Source: an uncultured Oscillospiraceae bacterium (GTDB lineage: Bacteria > Bacillota > Clostridia > Oscillospirales > Acutalibacteraceae). From it: a DNA stretch of 64,000 nt. Position 1 is the stretch's first letter. Each line of letters starts with the position of its first letter. The notes beneath the pieces were generated by a model. It was not told the DNA's origin and did not search any database. It saw nothing but the letters and a program-made list of their open reading frames with translations. The DNA lies in assembly GCA_900539425.1 (NCBI GenBank), contig UQBX01000007.1, forward strand, positions 9,050 to 73,049, given 5' to 3'. Below, piece by piece: positions 50,797 through 59,050 of the stretch. The position numbers and the translations under genes were made by a program.

Positions 50797-52392
50797 TTAA
50801 TGTATGTCTTCAAGCACTGCGTGAGCGCATTTTATACCGTCAACAGCGGCTGATACTATTCCGCCTGCGTAACCGGCGCCCTCTCCGCACGGGTAAACTC
50901 CGCGCACATTGCATTGGCAGAATTCATCGCGCAGAATACGAACACTGCTTGAACTTCTTGTTTCAGGGGCGGTCAGCACAGCGTCATAAAGGTTGAAGCC
51001 TTTCAGCTTCTTATCCATTTCAACTATTGCGCTTTTCATAGTAGCGGTAACTTTCTGAGGCAGGCATCTGCTTATGTCGGTAAGGGTAACACCGGTAGGG
51101 CAGGTAGGCTCAACATTGCCAAGCTGTGTGCTTGCCCTGCCTGTCAGAAAATCTCCGACGAGCTGAGCCGGGGCTCTGTAATCACTGCCTGCAAGTAAGA
51201 ACGCGTTGTGTTCTATTTCTCGCTGATAATAAATTCCTGCAAGCGGGTGTTCACTCGGAAAATCTTTCGGCTCTATACCCACAAGCAGTGCGCTGTTGGC
51301 GTTCTTGCCGTCTCTTGCAAGTGAACTCATGCCGTTTACAATAACCCCGCCTTTTTCACTTGCCGCCGCAACCACCGTTCCGCCGGGGCACATACAGAAT
51401 GTGTAAGCGCCTCTTTCATGCAGACCGTGGCAGGCAAGTTTGTAGTCTGCCGCACCAAGTTTCGGGTGGCCGGCAAATTTTCCGTACTGCGCTTCGTTTA
51501 TAAGGCTCTGAGGGTGCTCTATTCTTGCGCCTACAGAAAACGGCTTCTGCATTATCTCAATACCAAGATCGTAAAGCATCTCTACCGTGTCCCTTGCGCT
51601 GTGGCCTATCGCCATTATTACGCTGTCAGCCTCAATATCGAATCTCTCGCCGCGGCAGGAGTATGTTATTCCCTGAATGAATTTGTTGTAGACTATAAGC
51701 TTTTCAACTTTGCATTCAAGGCGTACTTCGCCGCCGAGTGCTTCTATCTTTTTTCGTATGTTCTTTACTACAACCGCAAGCCTGTCCGTACCTATGTGCG
51801 GCTTTGAGGAGTAAAGGATTTCTTCAGGTGCTCCTGCCTCGTAAAGTTCAAGCAGTACCTTTCTGATGAACGGGCTTTTTATTCCCGTAGTAAGCTTTCC
51901 GTCAGAAAAAGTGCCAGCACCGCCCTCGCCGAACTGCACGTTTGATTCTTCGTTTAAAACTCTCTCACGCCAAAACTTGTTAACGTCTTTCTGCCTTTCC
52001 TCTATCGCTTTGCCTCGCTCAAAAATTATCGGGCGCAGTCCTGCTTCGGCAAGTATAAGTCCCGCAAGCATTCCGGCAGGGCCGAAACCTACTATTACAG
52101 GTCTGAACTGCGAAACTCGTTTGTTCTCCGGCATTTCGTAGTGATACGGCTTTACTATTGATACCTTGTTCGATTTGCATTTCGAAACTATCTGGTTTTC
52201 GTCAAGCGATATTTCGCAGTCAACACTGTATGAAAAATGAACGTCGTCCTTTTTGCGTGCGTCAACACTTTTTTTATATATAGTAAGCTTAGTAATATAC
52301 TTCTTATTTACTTTTAGTATTTTTGCCGCCTTGGCGCTCAGAATATCCTCGCTGTCGTCAAGTTCAAGCCTTATTTCGTTAATTCTTATCAT
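50797..52392 (-). CDS. FAD-dependent dehydrogenase (COG2509 type)
   Basis: This 531-residue NAD(P)/FAD-dependent oxidoreductase has an N-terminal alpha-beta domain of about 95 residues, then the FAD dinucleotide motif VIVGFGPAGMLAGLILAEAG (about 98-117), GGAGTFSDGKLTTG, and the C-terminal PCGEGAGYAGGIVSAAVDGIK. It is the uncharacterised-flavoprotein family widespread in Clostridia; the reaction is unknown. It overlaps the preceding flavoprotein gene by 14 bases. Confidence 0.88.
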   Translation of the reverse strand: MIRINEIRLELDDSEDILSAKAAKILKVNKKYITKLTIYKKSVDARKKDDVHFSYSVDCEISLDENQIVSKCKSNKVSIVKPYHYEMPENKRVSQFRPVIVGFGPAGMLAGLILAEAGLRPIIFERGKAIEERQKDVNKFWRERVLNEESNVQFGEGGAGTFSDGKLTTGIKSPFIRKVLLELYEAGAPEEILYSSKPHIGTDRLAVVVKNIRKKIEALGGEVRLECKVEKLIVYNKFIQGITYSCRGERFDIEADSVIMAIGHSARDTVEMLYDLGIEIMQKPFSVGARIEHPQSLINEAQYGKFAGHPKLGAADYKLACHGLHERGAYTFCMCPGGTVVAAASEKGGVIVNGMSSLARDGKNANSALLVGIEPKDFPSEHPLAGIYYQREIEHNAFLLAGSDYRAPAQLVGDFLTGRASTQLGNVEPTCPTGVTLTDISRCLPQKVTATMKSAIVEMDKKLKGFNLYDAVLTAPETRSSSSVRILRDEFCQCNVRGVYPCGEGAGYAGGIVSAAVDGIKCAHAVLEDIH

Positions 52393-53509
52393 ATCCGCAC
52401 TCTTTCGTTATGCTGTCAGCCGCGGTAATACCGCTGTGCCACGCAAAATCAAGATTATATCCTCCGCAGGAAAACTGCCTGTCCAGCAGTTCACCGCATA
52501 AATATATTCCTTTACTCTTTTTAGATTGGAAACTGTCTGTTTCGTCCATCGGTATTCCGCCGCTTGTTATTTGAGCAAAATCAAAGCCTTTGGTTCCTGT
52601 GATTATGAGCTGCCAGTTTTTTGCCGTCTTTGCCTGCGCAGCCGCGTTTTCCTGTCCTGCCTGTTTTTCAATTATGGCGCAAAGCTTTGTGCCCAAAATT
52701 CCTTTCAGGTTTCCGAATTCCTCTACGTGCCGCTTTATTTCGTTTTCGCTAAATTCGGGTATGAGATCAAGCACTGCCAGGCATTTCGGCTTTCTGCCGC
52801 TTGAAAATGCTTCTGATACCGCAGCTGATATATTCATTACCGCAATTCCCGAAAGTCCGTAATCGGTAAAAAGCACTTCGCCGTATTCATGCGCGGCTTC
52901 TTTTCCGTCTATAAGTATCTTTATTCCGCATCTGGCCCTTGTGCCCTTTATTGCTCTCGGGTATTTGCTTGATGAGGTGAGCTGAACAAGAGCGGGAAAC
53001 AGGGGAGTGACACTGTGACCGAGAGATTTTAGTATTGAGTAGCAGCTGCCGTCTGAACCAAGCGCGCTCTGCGCCTTGCCGCCCGCGGCAAAAACAACAA
53101 AGCTGCAATCAAAATCACCTCTCTCGGTTCTGACGGTAAAACCGTTTGGCTTTTTCAGAACCGTTTTTACGGCGCAGTCGGTTATTATTTTTATACCAAG
53201 CTTGTTACACTCGTCAAGCAAAACACTCAGCACGGTTTCCGCTTTAAGAGAGTAAGGATAGATCCTTCCCTCATCAAGCTCCTTTAGTATAAGACCTATG
53301 CTGCCGAAGAAATCTTTTACCTCGGCGCAGTGTTCAGCATTTTTGTTGGTGATATTGCAGCGTCCGTTGCCTGTTGCAAGTATCTTTTTTCCGGGCGTAT
53401 CAAGGCGCTCCAGAATACATACTTCAGTGCTGCTGTTATTTTGTTTAAGCCTCACGGCGCACGCGAGTCCGCTTGCTCCCGCGCCGATTATAATAACTTT
53501 TCTGTTCAT
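52379..53509 (-). CDS. BaiN/HI0933-family flavoprotein
   Basis: This 376-residue flavoprotein has the FAD motif VIIIGAGASGLACAVRL (about 5-21), TPGKKILATGNGRCNITN (the HI0933 family hallmark) and C-terminal GGIPMDET... and YLCGELLD segments. Members are annotated as aminoacetone oxidase-like or BaiN bile-acid enzymes, but most are uncharacterised. The protein is shorter than most family members (about 400), with a compact middle domain. It is the upstream partner of the overlapping FAD dehydrogenase gene. Confidence 0.88.
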   Translation of the reverse strand: MNRKVIIIGAGASGLACAVRLKQNNSSTEVCILERLDTPGKKILATGNGRCNITNKNAEHCAEVKDFFGSIGLILKELDEGRIYPYSLKAETVLSVLLDECNKLGIKIITDCAVKTVLKKPNGFTVRTERGDFDCSFVVFAAGGKAQSALGSDGSCYSILKSLGHSVTPLFPALVQLTSSSKYPRAIKGTRARCGIKILIDGKEAAHEYGEVLFTDYGLSGIAVMNISAAVSEAFSSGRKPKCLAVLDLIPEFSENEIKRHVEEFGNLKGILGTKLCAIIEKQAGQENAAAQAKTAKNWQLIITGTKGFDFAQITSGGIPMDETDSFQSKKSKGIYLCGELLDRQFSCGGYNLDFAWHSGITAADSITKECGYDKN

Positions 53510-53591
53510 AGCGGCTCCGATGTGTTTATATATGTTTGTAAATATAATATATTAAATTATCAGTAAATGCAAACTTTTTTTACACAGGCTA

Positions 53592-53620
53592 TTGACTGTT
53601 GCCAAAAGATGTGATATAGT
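53592..53620 (+). promoter_or_regulatory. Promoter of rpmG-secE-nusG-rplK-rplA
   Basis: TTGACT, 17 bases and TATAGT lie 111 bases before rpmG. A following AAAAGGGG...CCCTTTTTT stem with a T-run (53633-53661) could be an early attenuator. Confidence 0.75.
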
Positions 53621-53730
53621 ATCAATACCTCAAAAAGGGGTTAATTTTTTTGCCCTTTTTTATTATCAGCGGTTTTGTTCTTACCGCTAAGAGGGAGATT
53701 ATATATCGAAATAAAAACGGAGGTGTTCAC

Positions 53731-53880
53731 ATGAGAGTTAAAGTTACTTTAGCTTGCACTGAATGCAAACAACGCAATTACAACACAATGAAAAACAAGA
53801 AGAACACACCGGACAGACTTGAAATGAATAAGTACTGCCCGTTCTGTAAAAAGCACACGCTTCACAGAGAAACCAAGTAA
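53731..53880 (+). CDS. rpmG: Ribosomal protein L33
   Basis: This 49-residue 50S protein has two zinc-binding CxxC pairs (CTEC near residue 9 and CPFC near 38). The ATG at 53731 follows GGAGGTG and gives the family length. A longer in-frame extension reaching back into the leader has no homology and no better site. It opens the secE-nusG transcription and translation operon. Confidence 0.97.
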   Translation: MRVKVTLACTECKQRNYNTMKNKKNTPDRLEMNKYCPFCKKHTLHRETK

Positions 53881-53892
53881 CGGAGGATTAAA

Positions 53893-54279
53893 ATGGCAGA
53901 TAAAAAGGCTTCAAATGCTGAAGAGAAGAAAAACGCCAAAACTGAAAAAGTTGACAGCACTAAAAAGTCTTCCTCCAAGGCAGAAAAGAAAAAGTCAAAG
54001 AAAAAGAATCCATTTAAATCCGCAGGCAAATTTTTCAAAAGCGTAAACGCAGAGCGTAAAAAAGTAGTTTGGCCCAAGGCTAAGGAGACTTTAAGAAATT
54101 CTCTTATTGTTCTTGTTGTAGTTATAATTCTGGGCGTAGCTATTTATGCAGTGGATTCGCTCCTTGCACTCAGCCTAAAGGGCGTTAAGCAGGCTGCAGA
54201 GCCCACAACCTCAGTTTCAGATACAGTTGATACAGATACAACTGCTGCAGCAGAAACTGAAACACAGGCGGCTGAGTAA
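53893..54279 (+). CDS. secE: Preprotein translocase subunit SecE (extended)
   Basis: SecE clamps SecY in the translocon. The core is ERKKVVWPKAKETLRNS (about 54-70), followed by one membrane span (about 70-91). Unlike the usual 60-70-residue Gram-positive SecE, this one has a 40-residue Lys/Ser-rich N-terminal extension and a Thr/Glu/Ala-rich C-terminal tail (about 101-128) outside the membrane. A GGAGG site precedes the ATG, and nusG follows. Confidence 0.94.
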   Translation: MADKKASNAEEKKNAKTEKVDSTKKSSSKAEKKKSKKKNPFKSAGKFFKSVNAERKKVVWPKAKETLRNSLIVLVVVIILGVAIYAVDSLLALSLKGVKQAAEPTTSVSDTVDTDTTAAAETETQAAE

Positions 54280-54310
54280 TGCCGGAATTTAAATTTCGGA
54301 GGCTTATTTA

Positions 54311-54835
54311 ATGGAAGAAGCAAAATGGTATGTTGCCCACACTTTTTCAGGCTATGAGAATAAAGTTGCAAGCAACATAGAAACCGTTGTTGAAAACAGA
54401 AATCTCCATGACCTTATTCAGGAGGTTTCGGTTCCTACCGAAACAGTTGTTGAGATCAAGGACGACGGCACTAAAAAAGAAGTGGAAAGAAAGATTTTCC
54501 CCGGCTATGTCCTTGTGAAAATGGTTATGACGGACGATACCTGGTATGTTGTTAGAAATATCAGAGGCTGCACCGGCTTTGTAGGCCCGGAAAGCAAACC
54601 TATTCCTCTTACGGAAGAGGAAGTTCGCAAGCTCGGAGTTGAAAAGGTAAGCGTAAAGGTAAATTACGCAGCGGGCGATATGGTAAATGTTATAGACGGT
54701 CCGCTTGAGGGTTACTCCGGTACTGTTGAAAGCGTTGATACCGCAAACAACAGCGTTCGTGTAATGATCTCTATGTTCGGCAGGGAAACTTCTGTTGAAT
54801 TTGAGCTTGATCAGCTTGAAAAGGCAGAAGATTGA
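54311..54835 (+). CDS. nusG: Transcription termination/antitermination factor NusG
   Basis: This 174-residue protein has the NGN domain WYVAHTFSGYENKVASNIE (about 6-24), the FPGYVLVKM strand, and a C-terminal KOW domain (DMVNVIDGPLEGYSGTVES). It binds RNA polymerase and modulates pausing. A GGAGG site is present. A structured 104-base gap separates it from rplK. Confidence 0.97.
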   Translation: MEEAKWYVAHTFSGYENKVASNIETVVENRNLHDLIQEVSVPTETVVEIKDDGTKKEVERKIFPGYVLVKMVMTDDTWYVVRNIRGCTGFVGPESKPIPLTEEEVRKLGVEKVSVKVNYAAGDMVNVIDGPLEGYSGTVESVDTANNSVRVMISMFGRETSVEFELDQLEKAED

Positions 54836-54853
54836 TTATATTTTAGGTAATTC

Positions 54854-54917
54854 GCGGCAATGCCGCTTATTATGCGCCGCAAGGCGCGTGGGAGGGGAGC
54901 GTTTCCCCGCCATACCA
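54854..54917 (+). promoter_or_regulatory. Structured leader upstream of rplK
   Basis: Three consecutive hairpins lie in the nusG-rplK gap: GCGGCA/TGCCGC (54854-54866), GCGCC-GCAA-GGCGC (54874-54887, a GNRA-type tetraloop) and GTGG...CCAC enclosing GGGGA/TCCCC (54888-54917). No T-run follows, so translational control is more likely than termination. A ribosomal-protein binding site is inference. Confidence 0.5.
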
Positions 54918-54939
54918 CAATTTTTAGGAGGAAAAAATA

Positions 54940-55365
54940 ATGGCTCAAAAGGTAGTAGGTTTAATTAAACTTCAAATCCCCGCAGGCAAAGCAACTCCGG
55001 CACCGCCGGTCGGCCCTGCGCTCGGTCAGCACGGTGTTAATATCCCGGCATTCACAAAGGAGTTTAACGAGAGGACTAAGAATGACGCCGGCCTTATCAT
55101 TCCCGTTGTTATCACGGTTTATGATGACCGTTCTTTCACTTTCGTAACAAAGACACCGCCCGCAGCAGTTCTTATCAAGAAGGCTTGCGGAATTGAAAAG
55201 GCTTCCGGTGTTCCCAATAAGGATAAGGTTGCCACAATCACAAAAGCACAGGTTCAGCAGATTGCCGAAACAAAGATGCCCGATCTTAACGCGGCTTCAC
55301 TTGAAGCGGCAATGAGCATGATTGCAGGCACAGCCCGCAGCATGGGTATAGTAGTAGAAGACTGA
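54940..55365 (+). CDS. rplK: Ribosomal protein L11
   Basis: This 141-residue 50S protein of the GTPase-associated centre is conserved from VVGLIKLQIPAGKATPAPPVGPALGQ to the C-terminal RNA-binding domain ending GTARSMGIVVED. AGGAGG precedes the ATG. rplA follows after 48 bases. Confidence 0.97.
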   Translation: MAQKVVGLIKLQIPAGKATPAPPVGPALGQHGVNIPAFTKEFNERTKNDAGLIIPVVITVYDDRSFTFVTKTPPAAVLIKKACGIEKASGVPNKDKVATITKAQVQQIAETKMPDLNAASLEAAMSMIAGTARSMGIVVED

Positions 55366-55413
55366 TTCCCTTGTGGGAGGAAAAATCCGATTAACCACTG
55401 GAGGTAATTTATT

Positions 55414-56121
55414 ATGAAACACGGAAAAAAATATTCTGACGGTGCTAAACTTATAGACCGTACTAAATTATATGAAAGCGCAGAGGCGCTTGATCTTGCA
55501 GTACAGACTGCAAAAGCTAAATTTGACGAAACTATCGAGGTTCATGTTCGTCTGGGCGTTGACTCACGTCACGCTGATCAGCAGGTTCGTGGTGCAGTTG
55601 TTCTCCCGAACGGAACAGGTAAAGATGTAAGAGTTGCTGTTTTCGCAAAGGGCGATCTTGCTAAGGCTGCTGAGGCTGCCGGCGCAGACGTTGTAGGCGA
55701 TGCAGACCTCGTTTCTAAGATCCAGGGCGGCTGGATGGATTTCGATGTTGCTATCGCAAGCCCCGATATGATGGGATTTGTTGGTCGTTTAGGTAAGGTT
55801 CTCGGTCCCCGCGGACTTATGCCTTCTCCGAAAGCCGGCACAGTTACAACTGATGTAGCAAAGGCTGTTACAGAAGCTAAGGCTGGTAAGATCGAATATC
55901 GTCTTGATAAATCAAACATCATTCACTGCCCCATCGGCAAGGCTTCATTCGGCGCAGAGAAGCTTCTTGAAAACTTCAATGCTCTTCTTGACGCTGTAAT
56001 CAAGGCTAAGCCGGCTGCTGCAAAGGGTCAGTACATCAGATCCTGCGCAGTTGCAGCAACAATGGGCCCCGGAATCCGCATCAACCCCAATAAGGTTGGT
56101 TCAGCTGCATCAGCAGAGTAA
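55414..56121 (+). CDS. rplA: Ribosomal protein L1
   Basis: This 235-residue L1-stalk protein has the signature VLGPRGLMPSPKAGTV and the C-terminal GPGIRINP. In E. coli L1 represses the L11-L1 mRNA, which makes the rplK leader a possible target here. A GGAGG site is present. A promoter and leader for rplJ follow. Confidence 0.97.
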   Translation: MKHGKKYSDGAKLIDRTKLYESAEALDLAVQTAKAKFDETIEVHVRLGVDSRHADQQVRGAVVLPNGTGKDVRVAVFAKGDLAKAAEAAGADVVGDADLVSKIQGGWMDFDVAIASPDMMGFVGRLGKVLGPRGLMPSPKAGTVTTDVAKAVTEAKAGKIEYRLDKSNIIHCPIGKASFGAEKLLENFNALLDAVIKAKPAAAKGQYIRSCAVAATMGPGIRINPNKVGSAASAE

Positions 56122-56136
56122 TTTTATCATAAGGTA

Positions 56137-56165
56137 TTGACAAGGGCTTGCCCTTGTGCTAAAAT
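56137..56165 (+). promoter_or_regulatory. Promoter of rplJ-rplL
   Basis: Consensus TTGACA, a 17-base spacer and TAAAAT, beginning 16 bases after the rplA stop. The spacer contains the palindrome AAGGGCTTGCCCTT. Confidence 0.8.
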
Positions 56166-56171
56166 ACATTC

Positions 56172-56324
56172 GCTGTTCAACCAAAGACAGCAGGTGCCGA
56201 AAGGCGTAAGATAGTTGTATCGCCTGCCGAGGAATGAGCATTTATGTTGATATACAGTGCGTTTTCGCATTTTATAATGTATCGATAAATGTTGTGCATT
56301 CCGTCTTTGCGGAATGCACTTTTT
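56172..56324 (+). promoter_or_regulatory. Ribosomal protein L10 leader with attenuator
   Basis: The stretch CTGTTCAACCAAAGACAGCA with the following GCAGG...CCTGC helix (to about 56241) matches the L10(L12)4-binding leader of Firmicutes. It is followed by a terminator-like hairpin: GTGCATTCCG/CGGAATGCAC (56294-56319) then TTTTTG. Excess L10-L12 is expected to bind and favour termination. It accounts for the 265-base gap between rplA and rplJ. Confidence 0.85.
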
Positions 56325-56386
56325 GTTTGGTAAACAGCCTTTAAAGTCCGCTTTGCGGCAAATAATTTAGGAGGTACAGTTAATTA

Positions 56387-56980
56387 ATGCCAAGCACAGT
56401 AGTTCTTGAAAAGAAAAAAGCGCAGGTTGAAGCGCTGGCTGAAAGAATCAAGGGCTCAGTAGCAGGTGTTGTTGTTGATTACAAGGGTATCAACGTAGAA
56501 GATGACACCAAGCTTCGTAAAGAGCTCCGCGAGGCTGGAGTAGAGTACACAGTTGTTAAGAACTCTATTCTCAAGAGAGCTGCAGACGCAGCCGGCCTTG
56601 AAGGTATGGATCCTGTTCTTGAAGGCACAACAGCTATTGCAACAAGCGCAGAAGATTATGTAGCATCAGCACGCATCCTTCAGAAGTATGCAGACGCTCA
56701 TGATTTCTTCAATGTAAAGTCAGGCTATCTTGACGGCGAAGTTATTGAGATTTCAAAGATTGAGGCTCTTGCAAAACTTCCGTCCAGAGAAGTTCTCCTT
56801 GCAACAGTCTGCAGCGTATTCAATGCTCCTATCGCAGCATTTGCACGCGCAGTACAGGCTATCGTTGACAAGGGCGGCGTAGATGCCTGCGAAAGCGAAA
56901 AGGCCGATGAGGCCGCAGCAGAAGCACCCGCAGAGGAAGCTCCCGCAGCAGAGGCTTCTGAGGAAAATGCAGCAGAATAA
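56387..56980 (+). CDS. rplJ: Ribosomal protein L10
   Basis: This 197-residue base of the L7/L12 stalk has the conserved DYKGINVEDDTKLRKELREAGVEYTVVKNSIL. It carries a C-terminal Ala/Glu-rich tail (about 170-197) longer than the 170-residue norm, as in many Clostridia. AGGAGG precedes the ATG. It lies behind its own autoregulatory leader. Confidence 0.97.
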   Translation: MPSTVVLEKKKAQVEALAERIKGSVAGVVVDYKGINVEDDTKLRKELREAGVEYTVVKNSILKRAADAAGLEGMDPVLEGTTAIATSAEDYVASARILQKYADAHDFFNVKSGYLDGEVIEISKIEALAKLPSREVLLATVCSVFNAPIAAFARAVQAIVDKGGVDACESEKADEAAAEAPAEEAPAAEASEENAAE

Positions 56981-57025
56981 TCACATTTTAACTTTTAACT
57001 AAAATTTAATTCGGAGGAAATTAAA

Positions 57026-57403
57026 ATGGCATCAGAAAATGTAACCAAAATCGTTGAAGAGCTTAAAACTCTTACCGTTCTTGAGCTTTCAGAGCTTGTA
57101 TCAGCAGTAGAAGAAGAATTCGGCGTAAGCGCTGCAGCAGCAGTAGCAGTAGCAGCTCCCGCAGACGGCGGCGCAGCAGCAGCTGAAGAGAAGACTGAAT
57201 TTGACGTTGTTCTTACAGACGTTGGCCCGAACAAGATTCAGGTTGTTAAGGCTGTTAAGGAAGCAACAGGTCTTGGCCTTAAAGAGGCTAAGGAGATCGT
57301 TGATTCTGCTCCTAAGACCATCAAAGAGGCTGTTCCCACTGCAGACGCAGAGGCTCTCAAGGCTAAGATTGAGGAAACAGGCGCAACTGTTGAACTCAAG
57401 TAA
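57026..57403 (+). CDS. rplL: Ribosomal protein L7/L12
   Basis: This 125-residue stalk protein recruits translation factors. It has an N-terminal dimerisation domain (LELSELVSAVEEEFGV), an Ala-rich hinge and the C-terminal factor-binding GLGLKEAKEIVDSAPKTIKE. The start has GGAGG. A terminator ends the unit. Confidence 0.97.
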   Translation: MASENVTKIVEELKTLTVLELSELVSAVEEEFGVSAAAAVAVAAPADGGAAAAEEKTEFDVVLTDVGPNKIQVVKAVKEATGLGLKEAKEIVDSAPKTIKEAVPTADAEALKAKIEETGATVELK

Positions 57404-57420
57404 TTGTACCATCCAAAATG

Positions 57421-57452
57421 AAAACGGCAAGCTTTTGCATGCCGTTTTTTTT
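57421..57452 (+). terminator. Terminator of rplJ-rplL
   Basis: AAAACGGCA and TGCCGTTTTTTTT arms lie 17 bases after the rplL stop. Confidence 0.88.
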
Positions 57453-57495
57453 GTTGCTTATTTTTCCGTAAATAGATTTTTGTATGACGGTATTT

Positions 57496-58596
57496 TTATT
57501 CTTCTGTCATTATTTCAATAAGTGAATCAAGCTGTTCAGCCGGAACACCTGTTGAAACAAGGCAGTTATATGTTTTTTCGCTCAATGTGCTACCCTCCGC
57601 GGCCTGTACAGCTGCATAGTAGTCGGATTCTAACAGATTGTCAAGCGGTCTGTTGCCGTTTATTTTTCCAAAGTTGGAGAAGAGGTAGTCCTTGTAAAGA
57701 TCATCTTCAGAAACTCCCAGCAGTGCGTTGATAAGGAAAGACAGCATGCCGGTTCTGTCAGTTCCTATATTGCAGTGAATGAAAAGGGGGTAATTACTTT
57801 CGTCTGCAAGTATGGAGAAAACTCTGAGTATCTGTTCTCTGTTTCCTGCAAGCATCTCTCCGTTCCAGTCCATTGGGCAGTTCACATATTTTACGGTATC
57901 TCCCAGAGGGCTGGAAGTAATACCTCCGTTTTCATCGTTGTAATCAAGGCGTACGTCAATTTCGGTTTTAATTCCCAAATCATTGAGCATGGTGTTTTTT
58001 CCCGTTTCTGTTATTTCAATGTTGGGTTCAGATACATCGCTCTCATTAAGACGTCCGCAGCGGAATATCATACCCTGCTTTGTTACGGTGCCGTTTTCTG
58101 TTGTTCTGCCGCCCAGATCTCTTGCATTTGTAATTCCGTCAATGTAAAGATTACGCGGTGCCTGTGAACTTGTAGTAAATGATGATACGTCGCTGCAACT
58201 GTCTTCAGTACTTACTGTCCAGTAATATGTGGTGCCTATTTTCAGATTGTAAACGGAATAGCTTTCGCCGTCTGTTATGTATGTTTTGCAATCCGTCATA
58301 TCGGCGTTTTCACTAACGCTCAGTGTAAAATTTGAGACGGTACCGCTGTAATCCCATTCGAATTTAACCGGTTTCGGCCTGCTTTTTTCTCGGTTACCCT
58401 GAGCATAAAGAAGTATCATGGAATTAGAACCGTTCAGAAACGCATCTTGACTTGCGGTATGAAGCTCTACCGTTTCCTCAATAGGGGAAACAGGCTCAAT
58501 GATTTTTGCATCAGCGGCATTTTGCCCTGATGAGCAGCCTGTAAAAATACACAATACTGTAAGAATAGCTAAAAGTATACTTGCTGTTTTTTTCAT
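57496..58596 (-). CDS. Lipoprotein protein-tyrosine phosphatase
   Basis: This 366-residue protein has a signal peptide and lipobox FTGC (Cys21), a fibronectin-like segment (about 65-145; KFEWDYSGTVSNFTL...YYWTVST), then a Y_phosphatase3 domain with NARDLGG (157-163) and the phosphate-binding loop HCNIGTDRTG (Cys275, Arg281). The CX5R site is complete. It is therefore predicted to sit outside the membrane, unlike the cytosolic tyrosine phosphatases of capsule loci. Substrates are unknown; some relatives are phosphoinositide or phytate phosphatases. Confidence 0.84.
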   Translation of the reverse strand: MKKTASILLAILTVLCIFTGCSSGQNAADAKIIEPVSPIEETVELHTASQDAFLNGSNSMILLYAQGNREKSRPKPVKFEWDYSGTVSNFTLSVSENADMTDCKTYITDGESYSVYNLKIGTTYYWTVSTEDSCSDVSSFTTSSQAPRNLYIDGITNARDLGGRTTENGTVTKQGMIFRCGRLNESDVSEPNIEITETGKNTMLNDLGIKTEIDVRLDYNDENGGITSSPLGDTVKYVNCPMDWNGEMLAGNREQILRVFSILADESNYPLFIHCNIGTDRTGMLSFLINALLGVSEDDLYKDYLFSNFGKINGNRPLDNLLESDYYAAVQAAEGSTLSEKTYNCLVSTGVPAEQLDSLIEIMTEE

Positions 58597-58743
58597 GGCA
58601 GTCGCCGTCCTTTTTATTGGAATATACTTAAATTATAACAAATGACATGGCAATTGCAAGTGTTGTTTATTATTAATGTGTGATGATGAATAAATTATAA
58701 AATTGTTTAACAGGTAAAGCATTTATATTTGTTTGAATAAAGC

Positions 58744-58777
58744 AAAAGCAGTTCCCAATTATCAGGAACTGCTTTTT
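58744..58777. terminator. Terminator beyond the small XRE gene
   Basis: AAAAGCAGTTCC and GGAACTGCTTTTT arms lie just downstream (minus strand) of the XRE stop at 58784. Confidence 0.85.
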
Positions 58778-58783
58778 AGCGTA

Positions 58784-58999
58784 TTATTTGATTGCCTTGG
58801 CATTGTCTGTTCTGCCTAAAATGTAATCAACGCTTGTTTTGTAGTAATCTGCAAGCGCAATAAGAATTTCCGGAGGCACGGAACGTTCACCACGTTCATA
58901 GTACGAGTATAAGCGCTGAGAGATACCAATGCCTTCTCCTACTGCGGTTTGCGTCAGATCGTGATCTTCTCTTAGATCTTTAATTCTTTGTATTTTCAT
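58784..58999 (-). CDS. Small XRE-family regulator
   Basis: This 71-residue protein is a single Cro/CI helix-turn-helix (IKDLREDHDLTQTAVGEGIGISQRLYSYYERGERSVP) with the C-terminal YYKTSVDYILGRTD typical of small clostridial XRE proteins. A GGCGGGGTG site precedes the ATG. An inverted repeat 33-51 bases upstream may be its own operator. No obvious target gene is adjacent; both neighbours have separate promoters. Confidence 0.87.
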   Translation of the reverse strand: MKIQRIKDLREDHDLTQTAVGEGIGISQRLYSYYERGERSVPPEILIALADYYKTSVDYILGRTDNAKAIK

Positions 59000-59031
59000 T
59001 TTAACACCCCGCCAATTGTCATTATTATATG

Positions 59032-59050
59032 ATAGTTGGGGGTAAACTAT
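59032..59050. promoter_or_regulatory. Inverted repeat upstream of the small XRE gene
   Basis: ATAGTT, seven G-rich bases and AACTAT form an inverted repeat overlapping the presumed promoter of the minus-strand XRE gene. It is a candidate autoregulatory operator. Confidence 0.4.

Noticed and set aside
53650..53730. Longer L33 reading frame starting at 53650
   Set aside because: The first 27 residues have no L33 homology, and GGAGGTG precisely serves the ATG at 53731.
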